Below are positions 33,064 through 43,993 of a stretch of 64,000 nucleotides of DNA, one piece after another. Every line of letters starts with the position of its first letter. The first letter of the stretch is position 1. The DNA is from Prionace glauca (Eukaryota; Chordata; Chondrichthyes; Carcharhiniformes; Carcharhinidae), in assembly GCA_037974335.1 (NCBI GenBank), contig CM075724.1, positions 72,596,850 to 72,660,849 of the forward strand, given 5' to 3'. Below the pieces are notes generated by a model, which worked only from the letters and a program-made list of their open reading frames with translations, was not told where the DNA came from and searched no databases. Position numbers and translations under genes: made by a program.

Positions 33064-34429
33064 CAGCAAGAGCTGCTCATTCACCTTCACTATGACAAAT
33101 CGTGTTTCATATTCCATCTCATAAATCTCAACCTATTTCAAAATACAAAATACCACTGAAATATGTAGAATAATGTGCCATTTTAAAGTTGACCCAATAA
33201 TATCTGGCTTGGAGTTCAATTATCAGACAGAGTTGTGAACAATTAGTGAACAGGTTTGGCATTATACAACATGCGACAGGGAAATTTTGTCTTCATCGTC
33301 GCCATAAGTGTATCCACTCTGTTGGCTTCTCGGTTATCCAACAGATTGCCATTTTTGTGGTTAGATTTCTGCCTGACGATTTGCTGCATTGTCAGTTCAC
33401 TCAATCGATCACTCCTGAGCCTGTAGGTCGGTCTCTCAGGAGAATCTGCATCCTGTAATGAAAACCCTCAAACACTGCACTGCTCCCATTCATTTTGATT
33501 CTATCTCTCAATGCTCTCACTGCAGCAATGGGACTTTCCTCCTCAGAAACCTGGAGTTAGAGCCATCACTTCACAGCAACTGGGACACTCAGCAGCAAAT
33601 AGTTCTGATCTTCACTCCTCAGCAATTTGCATTTTTGTTGCATTTTCCACTGGCAGCTTCATACAAACACATACATCAATGTTCAAATCTCTGTACTTGA
33701 GCAGTGTTAAAGAGACTCCACCTAATTGAGTTGAGTTAGAGAGAACAATGATGCATGTAAAGGTGAAAGTTTTTATTAATATGTGTTGGTTTTGCTTTTG
33801 CTTTCTCTAATTTCTATAAATCTCTAAACTAACACGTCATTTCTGCCTATCTGTATAGATTCATATTTGTACCAAATCTCATCGACTTTTGTCATTCAGC
33901 ACAATGTCCTAACAGTCATTAATTGTGAGGTTTGTGTGTTATTTAAAGATGAGTATTATTTATTAATTACTATTTACTGATGTTCCAGAATTTGAAGTGT
34001 TAGGACCCAGGCATAAGGTTCCACTAATTTGAGTGTATTACCTGAAAATATTATTGTACAGAACAAATAAAGCAGACGGGCCTGATTACAACCCATCTGT
34101 TTTAATCATTATCATTTGCTGCTCAAATAGTTCTGCCAAATAAAACCAAAAAATGCAGGAAATATATAGCAAGTGGGGCAGCATCTGTGGAGACTTGCAG
34201 ATCGAGGTGACTTTTCATCAGAACATGTGTTGCCTGACCTGCTGAACATTTTCAACTTTTTTTTTGTTTGCATTTCAGATTTTCAGCACGCTCCACGATT
34301 TTGATTTTGTATTATTTCTGCCAAAAGTGGATTTTTCCTAAAGCTGCATTGAACACCAACCACCAACATTTGCCCATCAACAGCCAAGAGATACAACTGA
34401 CTAACTGATACAAATATGGAAAGTTCATG
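33064..34429. other. 3' flank / possible 3' UTR of the GPCR
   Basis: No further exon recognised. 34,150-34,225 holds a diverged copy of the 'CAGCATCTG' dispersed repeat (TGGGGCAGCATCTGTGGAGA). Confidence 0.4.
34066..34071 (+). terminator. Candidate poly(A) signal AATAAA
   Basis: AATAAA about 1 kb past the GPCR stop; another lies at 34,139-34,144. Which is used, if either, cannot be told. Confidence 0.3.
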
Positions 34430-36800
34430 GTTCAGAAAGAGGACATCAGGCCCATTGTATCTGCACCAACCAAGAAACAAGCCATCCAAATAAATACCAT
34501 ATCCAGCATTTGGCCTTGCAGGTTACAGCACTTCAGCTGCAAAATTCAAATATATTTTAAATGAGTTGAGAATGTTGAGGATGTCCACCTACATTATCAT
34601 TTCAGGCAGTCAGTTCCAGACCTCCACAACTCTCTGGGTGAAAATTATTTTCCTCATTTCCCCTCTAAAGTTCCTGCCAATCACTCTACCCTACCCCTCC
34701 CCTCCACCCCACCTCCCTCCTACTGCCACCCCGCACCCCCCCACCCACCCAGTCATTTTCTTGGTTCTGAGATAAATAGGCTCCACCTATCCATTCTATG
34801 TGGGCGCCTCACTATTTTGTACATTTCAACTAAATCTCTCCTCAGCCTCCTTTATTTCAAGATGAACAACCACAGCCTATCCAATCTTTCCTTGTAGCTG
34901 AAATGTTTCCAGTCCTGGCAACATCCTTGTCTATTCCTCTGTATCCACTCTAATGCCATTATATCATTTATGTAACAAGATAATCAGAACTGCACAAATT
35001 ACTCAATTAGTGGCTTGGTTAATGTTTTCTATTGTTTCAGCAAAACCACCCTGCTCTCATATTCTATGTCTTAGCTTATAAATGGAAGGATTTCTTATGA
35101 CATTTTAACAACCTATCAACCTGTCCTGCTGCCTTCAGGGATCTGTGTATGCTAACTCCAAGGCCAAGTTGCTCTTCTCAGTATTGTCCCATGTATTGTG
35201 TAATCCAATGATTTGCTTGACCTCACCAAATAGATCATATTGCACATTTCCGGATTGAATTCCATCTGACAATATTCTGGCCACTTGACCAATCCGTTGA
35301 TATCGTCCTTCAGTCTACAGCAACTCTTTCATGTGTACTGTGCAGTTATTTTTTATGCCATCTTCAAACATCTTGATCATTTACCCTACGTTTACATCCA
35401 AATCTTTAATATATACCATAAAAAACAGAAAATCTGGTACTGAGTCCATTAGAACTCCATTGGAAGCAACCTTCCAGTCACAAAAACATCTATCAACAAT
35501 TGTTTCATTCCATGGAGCAAGGTGGTATCCAGCTTACGACATTCCCCTGTAAGCACTGGGTTTTCATGCTTTAAACTAATCTGCCATGTGGGACCTTGTC
35601 AAACGTAGATGACATCAACTGCACCATCCTCATCAGTTCTCGAGTCTCTCAATATATCTAATCAAAGTAGTTGGACATCACCTTCTCCATCACAAACCCT
35701 TCTTGATCATCATTGATTAATCTTTGCCTTTCTAAATTACAATTTATTCTATCCTTCAGAGCTGATTCCAACAATTTGCCCACTACTGAGGTCAGACTTA
35801 CTGAACTCTAAATTTCAGTCTATCCCTTGTTCAGTTTTAAAATGAGGTACGGAGACATTTCTTCACACAGAGTGGTGAGCCTGTTGAATTCATTACCATA
35901 GGAAGTAGTTGATGTCAAAACATTAAATGAATTCAAGAGGTGGCTAGATATAGCACTTGGGGTGAATGGGATCAAAAGTTTTGGGGAAAAAGCGGGATTA
36001 GGCTATTGAGTTGGATGAATGGTGGAGCAGGCTCGAAGGGCCAAATGGCCTCCTCCTGCTCCTATCTTTTATGTTTCTCTATTTCTATGTAAAATGAGGT
36101 ACAATAACCTCTAATCCTTTGGCACGTCATCTGAATGCAGTGAACAATGTCAGTCCCCATTATACCCCTTCTCTGCCTATATATATCACATATGTATTTC
36201 ACACTCCTCGTCTTTAACTGCAATGTCTGCATTGCCCCATTATTTTGAGAAACAGATCTAAATTATTTATTAAGAACCACATCCTCTACCTCTTATCTTT
36301 TCAGTATTATATGGGCCCTATTGTTTAGTCAGTTAAATTCTTGCTCTTAATATATTGAAAATGCATCTTTGGATTCTCCTTGATTTTGGTTGCATCTATT
36401 ATTTCATGTCATGTTTTTGTTTCCTAATTTCCATTTTCACCTCTCCTCTTTCCAGACTCCTTTCAACTTTCTGTCATTTTGAGCCCTTGAAGTTTGATAT
36501 AGCTTTCCTTTCCTGCCTTTTCTTACTCTGTATACTCCTTGACTTCCAAGGGGGCTCTAGTTTCCACTGTCCAACATTTTTGCTTTTTTGGAACATGTTC
36601 ATATAGTTATATTAAAACAAACTCAATTATGATCAATATCACTAGAATACTCTCCCCAGTGTCAGTCCTTCCATCTGACCAGCTTCATTCCCTAAAACTA
36701 AATCCAGAACTGCACTCTCTTGTGTTGGATTTGCTGCATACTAGCCAGAAAGGATTCTTCTGAGAGTATGTGGTCAGGTCCTCATCTTCCTTGTAAACTA
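34430..36800 (-). mobile_element. CR1-E LINE, old, long
   Basis: 3' side first: AGAGGACATCAGGCCCATTG, AACTCTCTGGGTGAAAATTA, CTCCTCAGCCTCCTTTATTT, ACATCCTTGTCTATTCCTCT. RT core at 35,240-35,830 (CAAGGTGGTATCCAGC, GGGACCTTGTCAAACGTAGA). Linker and endonuclease-side sequence then runs to about 36,780 (ACCAGCTTCATTCCCTAAAA). Heavily mutated, with no long frame left. A C-rich tract lies at 34,680-34,750. Confidence 0.6.
35851..36090 (+). mobile_element. CR1-like 3' end insertion with target duplication
   Basis: Encodes a HRVVSLLNSLP-like C-terminal end and EFKRWLDIALGVNGIKSFGE, then a 3' end GCTCGAAGGGCCAAATGGCC with CTATTTCTATGT. It is flanked by 12 bp direct repeats AAAATGAGGTAC at 35,839-35,850 and 36,091-36,102. 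Inserted in the old CR1-E in opposite orientation. Confidence 0.8.
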
Positions 36801-36819
36801 ATTTAAATTTTCCCAACCA

Positions 36820-37062
36820 CATAGCCTTGCAGTGCAGAAAGAGGCTATCTGGCCCATTGAATCTGCACTGACTCTCTGAAAGAGTATCTCAATCAGGCCC
36901 TCCCCTCCACTCTATCCTGGTAACCCTATGTATTTACCATGGATAATCCACCTCGCATACACATCTTTGGACACTAAGGGGCAATTTAGCATGGCTAATC
37001 AATCTATTCCGCACATCTTTGGATACAAAGGGGCAATTTAGCATGGTCCTAAACTGTATGGA
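36820..37062 (-). mobile_element. SINE-C variant, 3' part
   Basis: Reversed tail GCAGTGCAGAAAGAGGCTAT, variant block CTCTGAAAGAGTATCTCAAT, then CACTAAGGGGCAATTTAGCA. The phrase GGGGCAATTTAGCATGG occurs twice (36,978 and 37,030), a short internal duplication. Confidence 0.7.
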
Positions 37063-37099
37063 ACTGCATGGGACCAACTGGATAGAATGAGCTATATTA

Positions 37100-37440
37100 G
37101 AATGAAAAGAACTGGTTCCTATTTCCTGCTATGCTTGCTATTAGTCGCCCCTGATCCTGGTGATTCTATTTGGTTCTTCTTGTTTCAAGCCAGTTTTTAT
37201 ACTGATCGTATTGGTTACAGTCTGATTGGTTTCCTATTTATCCTGACCTGTAGCTCTATTTTATTTAATTGTATCATTCCTCATCCAGTCACTTTCCTGA
37301 AGTAGATATTTTTGTGGATCCTGTTGTGGCTGTCAGGTTTTTCTTTACGCTATTCTACTTATCTGGACCTTGTTTTTATCTGAATCATGTTAGTCTTATC
37401 CTGATCCTATTAGATCTTCTTCCTATTGGTTCGCCTTGAT
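37100..37440. repeat. Degenerate quasi-tandem repeat
   Basis: Phrases such as CCTGATCCTGGTGATTCTAT, TATTGGTTACAGTCTGATTG, TCCTGATCCTATTAG and CCTATTGGTTC recur with loose spacing. Possibly a decayed minisatellite. Confidence 0.3.
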
Positions 37441-37732
37441 AAAATTGATATAATGTCTCAGGTGGTATTTTCTTAGCCAAGCTCTTTGCACTCATGTCTT
37501 CAATGAAGAATAGAATCTCGAGAGCAGTAAAATGCATGCCTGTGTTGGAACCACCTCATTCTCGCAGCATTGGCCAGATTAGAAATAGGATATGTCATTA
37601 TTAGCACGGTTATTAATATAATGGACATCACACAGTGTAGTTTCACTGTTGATGATAACTAAGTACCAGCAAAGGTATGGTATATTCACAATGCTGTTAC
37701 AATTTTGTCACAATTTCTATGGTCACACGATG

Positions 37733-37754
37733 GATTCTGACACGTGTCAGAATC
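37733..37754. promoter_or_regulatory. 22 bp perfect palindrome with a CACGTG core
   Basis: GATTCTGACAC followed by its exact reverse complement. The centre is an E-box of the CACGTG class, a bHLH-zip binding site. It lies about 230 bp before a TATA-like box. Confidence 0.45.
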
Positions 37755-37964
37755 TTGCTCTTGTGCCACGGGCCCTGACAGCGGAACCAGGAGTGGGTGA
37801 CACTTGCGCTCACGGGTCTGACAACTTGTCAGTAACAAAGTGCCAGCCAATAAGTTATTCATGCACAAAGGTCGGACCAGTCGTGCTGCAGGGAGGGGCA
37901 GGGAGTGGATGCACCCCCTCCCCCCACCTCCATTGCTTCAGAGGGTCGAAGGTGCAGGCACCAT

Positions 37965-37972
37965 ATATAAAG
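37965..37972 (+). promoter_or_regulatory. TATA-like box
   Basis: TATATAAA within CACCATATATAAAGGACA, followed by GC-richer sequence. Could be the promoter of the degenerate coding-like sequence after it. Confidence 0.35.
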
Positions 37973-38129
37973 GACAACCATATAGACATTCATTCCCTGC
38001 TAGCCAAGCAGCATCAGTCTGGCTGAGTGACCGGACGCATTGCAGGAAAACTGTAAAGGGAATCTATTGATGTTTCCAATGCTAGGTAACAGTTGCTGCT
38101 ACCAGAGTGATGTCTTAGAATAGACAACA

Positions 38130-38330
38130 AGTAGCCCAATAGTTTAGTGATGCCGCCTTGCGGGATTTCCTCCAGGCCATCTGTGAATGGTGGGAGGTGT
38201 TGTTCCTAAGGAATAACAGTCAGAGACCCTCCAGCCTGATCAAGGCAGCCGGAGTGAAATGGCAAGGAACGTTTACAGCAGTGGGCCCACAACTAATATT
38301 GGGTCCAGTGCAGGAAGAGGATGAGTGACT
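38130..38330 (+). pseudogene. Degenerate coding-like sequence, unknown family
   Basis: One frame is open for about 60 codons: DAALRDFLQAICEWWEVLFL, then NNSQRPSSLIKAAGVKWQ, to a stop. The spacing of tryptophans and 'SLIKAAxxxW' faintly recalls Myb/SANT-like domains of transposon-derived proteins. Upstream frames are closed. No domain is claimed. Confidence 0.25.
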
Positions 38331-38643
38331 TCCTTCAATTTGCACGGTGAAGTGGAACAGTGCTGTCACTGCAAAGTGGCGTTGATGGGGCCATAACCCT
38401 CACTCACTCATTTAATCACTGACTTTGAATCTTTAGGTTGCCATATAGAAGCTAATGCCATAAAGGAGCCATGTCTTCTGTGTTGATCCTCCTTACAAGT
38501 CTCTGCATGGATTCCTGTGCTGAGAGAATCCCTTAGGATCCTGTATCAGAATTTGATCCCTTTTTTGCATTACCCGGTAAGTGTGCAGTTTTCTGACAGA
38601 TCAGTGTGGAACACAATGGTTCTGATACTGATCAGAAGATTTC

Positions 38644-39067
38644 ATAGAAACTTAGAATCATAGAAAACCCTACAGTGCAGAAAGAAGCCATTTGGCCCAT
38701 CATGTCTGCGTCAACCATAATGCCACCCAGGCCCTAGCCCCGTATTCCTACATATTTATCCGCTAACCCCTCTAACCTATGCATCTCAGGACACTAAGAG
38801 GCAAGTTTAGCATGGTTAATCAATCTACGCAATCTTCTTGGAGATCCTCTCCACTTGGATCCGACAGTTTGCGTGTCGATAGTCACACCAATCAATCTAA
38901 CCCACACATCTTTGGACTGTGGGAGGAAACCGGAGCACCCGGAGAAAACCCATACAGACACGAGGAGAATGTGCAAACTCCACACAGACAGTGACCCAAG
39001 CCAGAATCGAAACCAGGTCTCTGGAGCTGTGAAGCAGCAGTGCTAACCACCGTGCTACTGTGCCACC
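38644..39067 (-). mobile_element. SINE-A with a 70-80 bp internal insertion
   Basis: Full SINE reversed: tail GAAAACCCTACAGTGCAGAA, body CTGTGGGAGGAAACCGGAGC, head ending CCGTGCTACTGTGCCACCCT. Between TTTAGCATGGTTAATCAATC (38,806) and CCAATCAATCTAACCCACAC (38,887) lie about 75 bp not found in the other copies. Confidence 0.85.
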
Positions 39068-39074
39068 CTGAAGT

Positions 39075-39440
39075 TTTGCCAACTTCTCAGTGTCTGTCCT
39101 GTCAAGCCCTTTCATAATTTTGAATGTTTCCATTAGATTACATCTCATCCTATTAAAGTGCAAAGAGTTTGTGATTAACTTACTCAGTTTCTCATTATAG
39201 GACTTCTCAAGGACCATTGATTGAATGTTCACTGTAGCACCTGCAATGCAAATATTTCTTTAACTAAAGTGGAGACCGAAATTGTGCACAGTACTTCAGG
39301 TGTGATTTACACAAGACCTTATGCAATTGTAAAAAGATGCTTATTATTGGAATCCAAACCATTTGCAATAAATGTCTTCATTCCATTTGAATTCTGTTTG
39401 TTGTATCTACCAGATAACTTTCATGTTTCTAGTATAAATG
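39075..39440 (-). mobile_element. CR1 LINE C-terminal fragment, old
   Basis: The - strand reads EKSYNEKLSKLITNSL and MRCNLMETFKIMKGLDRTDT, matching the YEERLxxLxLxSLExxRMRGDLIxTYKxMxGxDR block. Confidence 0.65.
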
Positions 39441-39717
39441 CAATGATGTTTAGAAGTTTATATTAATACAGGATTGATTCACATTTGGAAACAAGTCAAC
39501 TTATTATTGATAAACAGTATGGTTTTGTGAAGGGGAGGTGGCGACTCACTAACTTCACCAAGTTTTTTGAGGAAGTGACGAAGGTGATAGATGAGGTAAA
39601 GGCAGTGGATGTTGTATAAGTGGACTTCAGTAAAGTTTTTGACTGGTATGAAAGGTAAAGTCACACAGGATCAGAGGAGAGCTGGCAAGAGGATAAGAAC
39701 TGGCTTGGTCATAGAAG

Positions 39718-39912
39718 TGGAAATGCCAGAGTTGGACTGGAGTAAGCCCAATAAGAAGCCTCACATCACCAGGTTAAAGTCCAACAGGTTTATTTGGTAG
39801 CACAAGCTTTCGGAGCGTCACCTGAAAACTCACTTGAAGAAGGAGTGACACTCTGAAAGCTTGTTCTACCAAATAAACCTATTGGACTTTGACCTAGTGT
39901 TGTGAGATGTCT
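39718..39912. repeat. Fold-back repeat FB-II, complete hairpin
   Basis: Left arm CACCAGGTTAAAGTCCAACA, GGTTTATTTGGTAGCACAAG, CTTTCGGAGCG; right arm CTGAAAGCTTGTTCTACCAA, ATAAACCTATTGGACTTTGA, CCTAGTGTTGTGAGAT. The left side begins GCCAGAGTTGGACTGGAGTA. Diverged arms; inserted in CR1-E. Confidence 0.8.
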
Positions 39913-39986
39913 TATGGGGCATAGAAGGCAGAGGGTAGTAGTAGAGGGGTGATTTTCTGAATGGAAGGCTGTGACTAGCATTGTTC

Positions 39987-40245
39987 ACAGTAAAAAGTCT
40001 GACAACACCAGGTTTTAGTCCAACCGATTTATTTGATAATATTCTCATAAGCAAGCAAGCTTTCGAGGGGGCAGCCTCTTCGTCAGGTGAATGGAGAACT
40101 CTCCATTCACCTGACGAAGAGGCTGCCCCCTCAAAAGCTTGCTTGCTTGTGAGAATATTATCAAATAAATCGGTTGGACTAAAACCTGGTGTTGTCAGAC
40201 TTTTTACTGTGTTCACGCCAGTCCAACGCCGGCATACCCACATCA
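39987..40245. repeat. Fold-back repeat FB-I, near-perfect 226 bp hairpin with 15 bp target duplication
   Basis: 39,986-40,211 folds about a 2 bp loop (40,098-40,099). The ~112 bp arms have only about three mismatches. Arms include CAACACCAGGTTTTAGTCCA, TTTATTTGATAATATTCTCA and CAGCCTCTTCGTCAGGTGAA. A single-copy tail CACGCCAGTCCAACGCCGGC follows to 40,245. The element is bracketed by TGACTAGCATTGTTC at 39,972-39,986 and 40,246-40,260. A 15 bp duplication is the size left by LINE-type insertion. Confidence 0.9.
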
Positions 40246-41315
40246 TGACTAGCATTGTTCCACAGGGATCAGTTCTGGGATCTCTGTTGTTCATAGTATA
40301 TATAAATGATTTGGACGAAAATTTAACTGCCTCATTAGTAAGTTCACCGATGACATAAAAATTGGTGGACATGCAGATAATGAAGAGGATTGTCAGAGAA
40401 TACAGCAAGATATAGCGCGGTTGGAGACATGGGTGGAGAAATGTCAGGTGGAGTTTAATCCAGATAAATATGATGTCATGCATTTTGGAACGTCCAATGC
40501 ATGTAGGAATTATACAGTAAATGGCAAAACCCTTGGGAGTATTGTCAGCCAGAGATCTGGGCGTACATGTACACTGGTCAGTAAAAGTGGCCATGCAGGT
40601 GGATAAGGTAGTCAAATATGCATATGGCATGCTTGCCTTCATTTGTCAGGGCATTGAGTATAAAATTTGGTAGGTTGTGCTGCGACAGTGCAGAATTTAG
40701 TTAGGCTTCATTTGGAATATTGCATATAATTCTGGTCACCATGTTACTAGAAGGACATGGATGCTTTGGAGAGGGTACTGAAGAGGTTTACCAGGATGTT
40801 GCCTGGTCTGGAGGGTTTTGCCTCTGAGGAGAGGTTGAAGAAACTCACTTTTTTATCACCAGAACAACAGAGATTGATGGGTGACTTGATAGACATTTAC
40901 AAGATTATGAATGGCATGAACGGAATGGATAGTCAGATGTTCCTTCCTAGGTAGAAAAGTCAAATACTAGGGGACATAGATTTAAAGTGCGTGGGGAAAT
41001 GTTTAGAAGAGATGTACAAGGCAGGTTTTTTATGCAGAGGGTGGTGAATGTCTGGAATGCACTGCTTAGAGAGCTCCCAGCTGGTATGATAGCCGCATTT
41101 ACGGGGCATCTGGATGAATACATGAATAGGATGGAATGGAAGTTTAGGGACTCCATAAGTGCATATGGCTTTGGTTTAGGATGGTATCAGGATTGGCACA
41201 GGCCTGGAGGGCCAAAGGGCCTGTTCCTGTACTTTACTGTTCTCTGTTCTTCATTGTTCTACGAAAGTGAATAACCATACATGACCCACATTATGCTCCA
41301 TCTGTTATCATGTTA

Positions 41316-43745
41316 TAGAACATAGAACATAGAACATAGAACATTACAGCGCAGAACAGGCCCTTCGGCCCACGATGTTGTGCCGACCAGTTACAAAAAC
41401 AATGACCCACTAGCCTATACCAATCCCTTTTCATCCATAAACCTATCCACAGATCTCTTAAACGCCCCCAAACTAGGCGCATTTACAACTGCAGCAGGCA
41501 GGGCATTCCAATCCCTCACCACCCACTGGGTAAAGAATCTACCCCTGACATCCGTCCTGTAGCTACCCCCCCCTTAATTTAAAGCCATGCCCCCTCGTGC
41601 TAGCTTTCTCCATCCAAGGAAAAAGGCTATCACTGTCCACCCTATCTAAACCTCTAATCATCTTATATGTTTCAATAAGATCCCCTCTTAGCCGCCTTCT
41701 TTCCAATGAAAACAACCCCAAATCCCTCAGTCTCTCCTTATAGGACCTCCCCACCATACCAGGCAACATCCTAGTAAACCTCCTCTGCACCCTCTCCAAA
41801 GCCTCCACATCCTTCCTGTAATGTGGGGACCAGAACTGCACACAGTACTCCAAGTGCGGCCGCACCAGAGTAGTGTACAGTTGCAACATGACGCTGCGAC
41901 TCTTAAATTCAATCCCCCTACCAATAAACGCCAAGACACCGTACGCCTTCTTAACAACCTTATCTACTTGATTCCCAACTTTCAGGGATCTATGTACACA
42001 TACACCTAGATCCCTCTATTCATCCACACTATTCAAAGTCCTCCCGTTAGCCCTATACTCGACACATCTGTTGCTCCTATCGAAGTGAATTACCTCACAC
42101 TTCTCCGCATTTACATGCACACTTCTCTGCATTTACAACTGCAGCAGGCAGGGCATTCCAATCCCTCACCACCCGCTGGGTAAAGAACCTACCCCTGACA
42201 TCTGTCCTGTAGCTACCCCCCCTTAATTTAAAGCCATGCCCCCTCGTGCTAGCTTTCTCCATCCAAGGAAAAATGCTATCACTGTCCACCCTATCCAAAC
42301 CTCTAATCATCTTATATGTTTCAATAAGATCCCCTCTTAGCCGCCTTCTTTCCAACGAAAACAACCCCAAATCCCTCAGTCTCTCCTCATAGGACCTCCC
42401 CCACCATACCAGGCAACATCCTAGTAAACCTCCTCTGCACCCTCTCCAAAGCCTCCACATCCTTCCTGTAATGTGGGGACCAGAACTGCACACAATACTC
42501 CAAGTGCGGCGGCACCAGAGTAGTGTACAGTTGCAACATGATGCTGCGACTCTTAAATTCAATCCCCCTACCAATAAACGCCAAGACACCGTACGCCTTC
42601 TTAACAACCTTATCTACTTGATTCCCAACTTTCAGGGATCTATGTACACATACACCTAGATCCCTTTGTTCATCCACACTATTCAAAGTCCTCCCGTTAG
42701 CCCTATACTCGACACATCTGTTGCTCTGGGCGGCACGGTAGCACAGTGGTTAGCACTGCTGCTTCACAGCTCCAGGGTCCTGGGTTCGATTCCCGGCTCG
42801 GGTCACTGTCTGTGTGGAGTTTGCACATTCTCCTCGTGTCTGCGTGGGTTTTCTCCGGGTGCTCCAGTTTCCTCCCACAGTCCAAAGATGTGCGGGTTAG
42901 GTTCATTGGCTATGCTAAAATTGCCCCTTAGTGTCCTGGGATGTGTAGGTTAGAGGGATTAGCAGGTAAATGTGTAGGGATATGGGGATAGGGTCTGGGT
43001 GGGATTGTGTTCGGTGCAGACTCGATGGGCCGAAGGGCCTGTTTCTGCACTGTAGGGTTCTATGCTGGTTCTAGGGTTCTAAGTGAATTACCTCACACTT
43101 CTCCGCATTAAATTCCATCCGCCACCTCGCGGCCCAGCTCTGCAACCTATCTAAGTCTCCCTGCAGACTATGACACCCTTCCTCACAATATACCACACCT
43201 CCGACTTTGGTGTCATCAGCAAATTTACTAATCCACCCAACTATACCCTCATCCAGATCATTAATAAAGATTACAAACAGCTGTGGCCCCAAAACAGATC
43301 CCTGAGGCACACCACTCGTAACCGAACTCAATGATGAATATTTACCATCAACCACCACCCTCTGTCTCCTATCTGATAGCCAATTTCTGATCCAATTTCC
43401 TAGATTACCCACAATCCCATACATCTGCATTTTCTGCAGAAGCCTATCATGGTGAACCTTATCGAACGCCTTACTAAAATCCATACGTATCACATCAACT
43501 GCCTTGCCCCCATCCACCTCTTTGGTCACCTTATCAAAAAACTCAATAAGGTTAGTAAGGCACGACCTACCCGCTACAAAACCATGCTGACTATTTCTAA
43601 TCAATTCATTACACTCCAAATAACTATAAATCCTAAGCCTAATAATTTTTTCTAAAACCTTGCCCACAACAGAAGTAAGACTCACCGGTCTATAATTCCC
43701 GGCAAAGTCTCTTCCCCTTCTTAAACAATGGGACAACATTCGCTA
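41316..43745 (-). mobile_element. CR1-A LINE with a 650 bp internal tandem duplication and a SINE
   Basis: 3' end at 41,316 (TAGAACATAGAACATAGAAC). The - strand C-terminal block occurs twice, at 41,479-42,126 and again from 42,129, with an offset of exactly 650 bp (compare TTGCTC at 42,071 and 42,721). After the SINE, 43,081-43,739 codes the RT core: NYRPVSLTSVVGKVLEKIIR, SQHGFVAGRSCLTNLIEFFD, MDFSKAFDKVHHD, PQGSVLGPQLFVIFINDLDE, FADDTKVGGVV. Truncated before the endonuclease. Confidence 0.88.
42727..43080 (+). mobile_element. SINE-A, best preserved full-length copy
   Basis: tRNA-like head GGCGGCACGGTAGCACAGTG with A-box-like TAGCACAGTGG and a canonical B-box GGTTCGATTCC, the two parts of an internal Pol III promoter. 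Body GTTTGCACATTCTCCTCGTG to TTGCCCCTTAGTGTCCTGGG. Tail ACTCGATGGGCCGAAGGGCC and GGGTTCTATG. It is the best reference copy for the family in this window. Confidence 0.95.
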
Positions 43746-43990
43746 TCTTCACTATTTCTCTGTATCCATGTGTTTATATCTCCTGATGTGGTCCTCATAG
43801 CTTACATTCTCGCCTGACTTTGTATAATCAGCAAATGTGGATACGGTGCTCTCAGTCTCTCTGTCTAATCAATGATATAGCCTGCAAATAGCTGAGGCCT
43901 CAGCACTGATCCTTGCAACACCACTACTTACAGCCTGCCAACTTGAAAATTCCCTGCTTATCCTTAATCTCTGCTCCCTGTCCATTAATC
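43746..43990 (-). mobile_element. CR1 fragment, old (around the FADD box)
   Basis: GACTTTGTATAATCAGCAAA and GCCTGCAAATAGCTGAGGCC, then CCTTGCAACACCACTACTTA, mirror the sequence just around the FADD motif in other copies (compare 18,680-18,770). Strongly diverged. Confidence 0.6.
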
Positions 43991-43993
43991 AAT

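Larger units (their letters stand above)
39470..41268 (+). mobile_element. CR1-E LINE, carrying two fold-back repeats
   Basis: RT start near SLIIDKQYGFVKGRWRLTNF (39,497 on) and DFSKVFD, then after the insertions PQGSVLGSLLFIVYINDLDE (40,263), LETWVEKCQVEFNPDKYDVM (40,415), YTVNGKTLGS, MDALERVLKRFTRMLPGLEG (40,757) and an end with GGGCCAAAGGGCCTGTTCCT. Multiple shifts and stops. Confidence 0.8.

Noticed and set aside
39866-40642. 258-codon frame on - across the fold-back repeats
   Set aside because: It crosses a hairpin and an antisense CR1; the length arises from the palindrome being open both ways.
42471-42659. Short frames antisense to CR1 copies (repeated at 1,636, 14,844, 41,821, 63,168)
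   Set aside because: They recur only because the CR1 C-terminal region recurs; they are shadows of the RT frame.
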